Origin: an uncultured Bartonella sp. | Lineage (GTDB): Bacteria; Pseudomonadota; Alphaproteobacteria; Rhizobiales; Rhizobiaceae | Assembly: GCA_946481695.1 (NCBI GenBank) | Contig: CAMLON010000049.1 | Location: 1 to 5,746 of the forward strand | Direction: 5' to 3' | DNA: 5,746 nucleotides | Part shown: one piece after another, positions 5,123-5,746 of the stretch | How positions within the stretch are numbered: the first letter of the stretch is position 1 | How the letters are laid out: every line of letters starts with the position of its first letter | Notes under the pieces: model-generated | The model's database searches: none | Told to the model about the DNA's origin: nothing | The model's input: only the letters and a program-made list of their open reading frames with translations | Program-made: the position numbers and the translations under genes

Positions 5123-5746
5123 GAAAGCGCTCTCTTTTTTGGCTGGTTGTGGCGGCATTGCTTTTCGCGCCTCTTGCTGTTTTTGCTGAAGAGGGCGGCG
5201 ATGCGCATTATCCGTTGAAAGTTCCCGAAAAACAGGATTGGAGCTTTTCCGGCCCCTTTGGCACTTACGATCTTCAGCAATTGCAACGTGGCCTCAAGGT
5301 TTATAAAGAGGTTTGCTCGACCTGCCATTCTTTGAAATATGTTTCTTTTCGCGACCTCAAGGCACTTGGCTATAGCGAGGAACAAATAAAAGCTTTTGCC
5401 AAAACCTATGATATTCAGGACGGGCCGAACAGCGAAGGGGAAATGTTTGTTCGCAAAGGCTTGCCGACTGATTATTTTCCTTCACCATTTCCAAATGTCG
5501 AGGCGGCAAAATTTGCCAATAACGGCGCCAATCCGAGTGACCTGTCGCTCATGGCAAAAGCCCGCGCAGTGTCTTTGCCGTTCCCTGCCTTCATTGCCGA
5601 TATTTTTACCAATTATAACGAAGCAGGGCCGGATTATATTACGGCACTTCTTACCGGTTATAGCGCCCCGCCGGAGGGGGCAGAAGTTGCGGAAAATAAT
5701 TGGTATAACCCTTATTTCAATTCGGGAAATGCGCTTGCCATGCCGC
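5116..5746 (+). CDS. petC: cytochrome c1 of the bc1 complex, C-terminus outside window
   Basis: Cytochrome c1 accepts the electron from the Rieske protein through a covalent c-type heme in the periplasm and passes it to soluble or membrane cytochrome c. The 210 codons present begin with a signal peptide (basic VRKR, hydrophobic core about 7-22, likely cleavage after AVFA, residue 24). The heme motif is CSTCH (67-71). Family blocks follow: KYVSFRDL (74-81), NGANPSDLSLMAKAR (136-150), DIFTNYNEAGPDYITALLTGY (162-182, broken only for description) and NPYF (198-201). ALAMP (206-210) carries Met209, the expected sixth heme ligand, just before the window ends. The C-terminal membrane anchor that holds the protein in the complex is missing only because of the window edge. 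The ATG overlaps the petB stop codon by seven bases in another frame (5116-5122). A shift to a fused b-c1 protein is excluded by the petB TAA. Confidence 0.96.
   Translation, partial: MVRKRSLFWLVVAALLFAPLAVFAEEGGDAHYPLKVPEKQDWSFSGPFGTYDLQQLQRGLKVYKEVCSTCHSLKYVSFRDLKALGYSEEQIKAFAKTYDIQDGPNSEGEMFVRKGLPTDYFPSPFPNVEAAKFANNGANPSDLSLMAKARAVSLPFPAFIADIFTNYNEAGPDYITALLTGYSAPPEGAEVAENNWYNPYFNSGNALAMP

Noticed and set aside
4990..5385. 131-codon minus-strand frame across the petB-petC junction
   Set aside because: It is antisense to two confident genes, and the petC heme motif and signal peptide read clearly on the plus strand.
3845..5746. Fused cytochrome b-c1 gene (fbcH type)
   Set aside because: petB ends in TAA at 5120-5122 and petC starts in another frame with its own ribosome binding site, ATG and signal peptide.
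1..5746. CRISPR array, insertion sequence, prophage or defence system
   Set aside because: No regularly spaced repeats, transposase or phage genes or terminal inverted repeats are seen; the gene content is housekeeping plus one exporter.

Overview
The window looks like an ordinary stretch of an alphaproteobacterial (Hyphomicrobiales) chromosome of moderate G+C, with AT-rich spacers. The three bc1 genes are separate (not a fused fbcH), the Rieske protein carries a twin-arginine leader, and the proteins read as alphaproteobacterial. With the moderate G+C this suggests a Bartonellaceae-like organism; that placement is an impression from codon and protein style, not a search result.

Layout: (i) 1-262, minus strand, the first 87 codons of a SPOUT-family tRNA methyltransferase of the TrmL type, running off the left edge. 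(ii) 263-847, a 585-base divergent spacer with no convincing gene, holding a 2.3-copy 17-base tandem repeat and several short inverted repeats. (iii) 848-2686, plus strand, a complete 612-residue fused ABC exporter half-transporter (membrane domain then ATPase). (iv) 2687-3290, a 604-base spacer with a candidate terminator, a repeated 10-mer and a candidate promoter. (v) 3291 to the right edge, the petABC operon for the cytochrome bc1 complex: petA (Rieske), petB (cytochrome b) five bases later, and petC (cytochrome c1) overlapping petB by seven bases. petC is cut by the window end right after the Met that should be the axial heme ligand.

How they work together: PetA, PetB and PetC form respiratory complex III, which oxidises ubiquinol at the Qo site and passes electrons to a periplasmic cytochrome c while moving protons. 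The exporter and the tRNA methyltransferase have no evident functional link to it.

No new multi-gene system is visible. The most interesting observations lie inside the bc1 proteins. Cytochrome b keeps its heme histidines and PEWY motif but departs strongly from the usual LPWGQMSFWGA segment lining the Qo site, including Gly to Ala at the position of the strobilurin-resistance change G143A. The Rieske protein has GPAN instead of the usual GPAP proline loop. Both changes fall near the contact surface between the two subunits.
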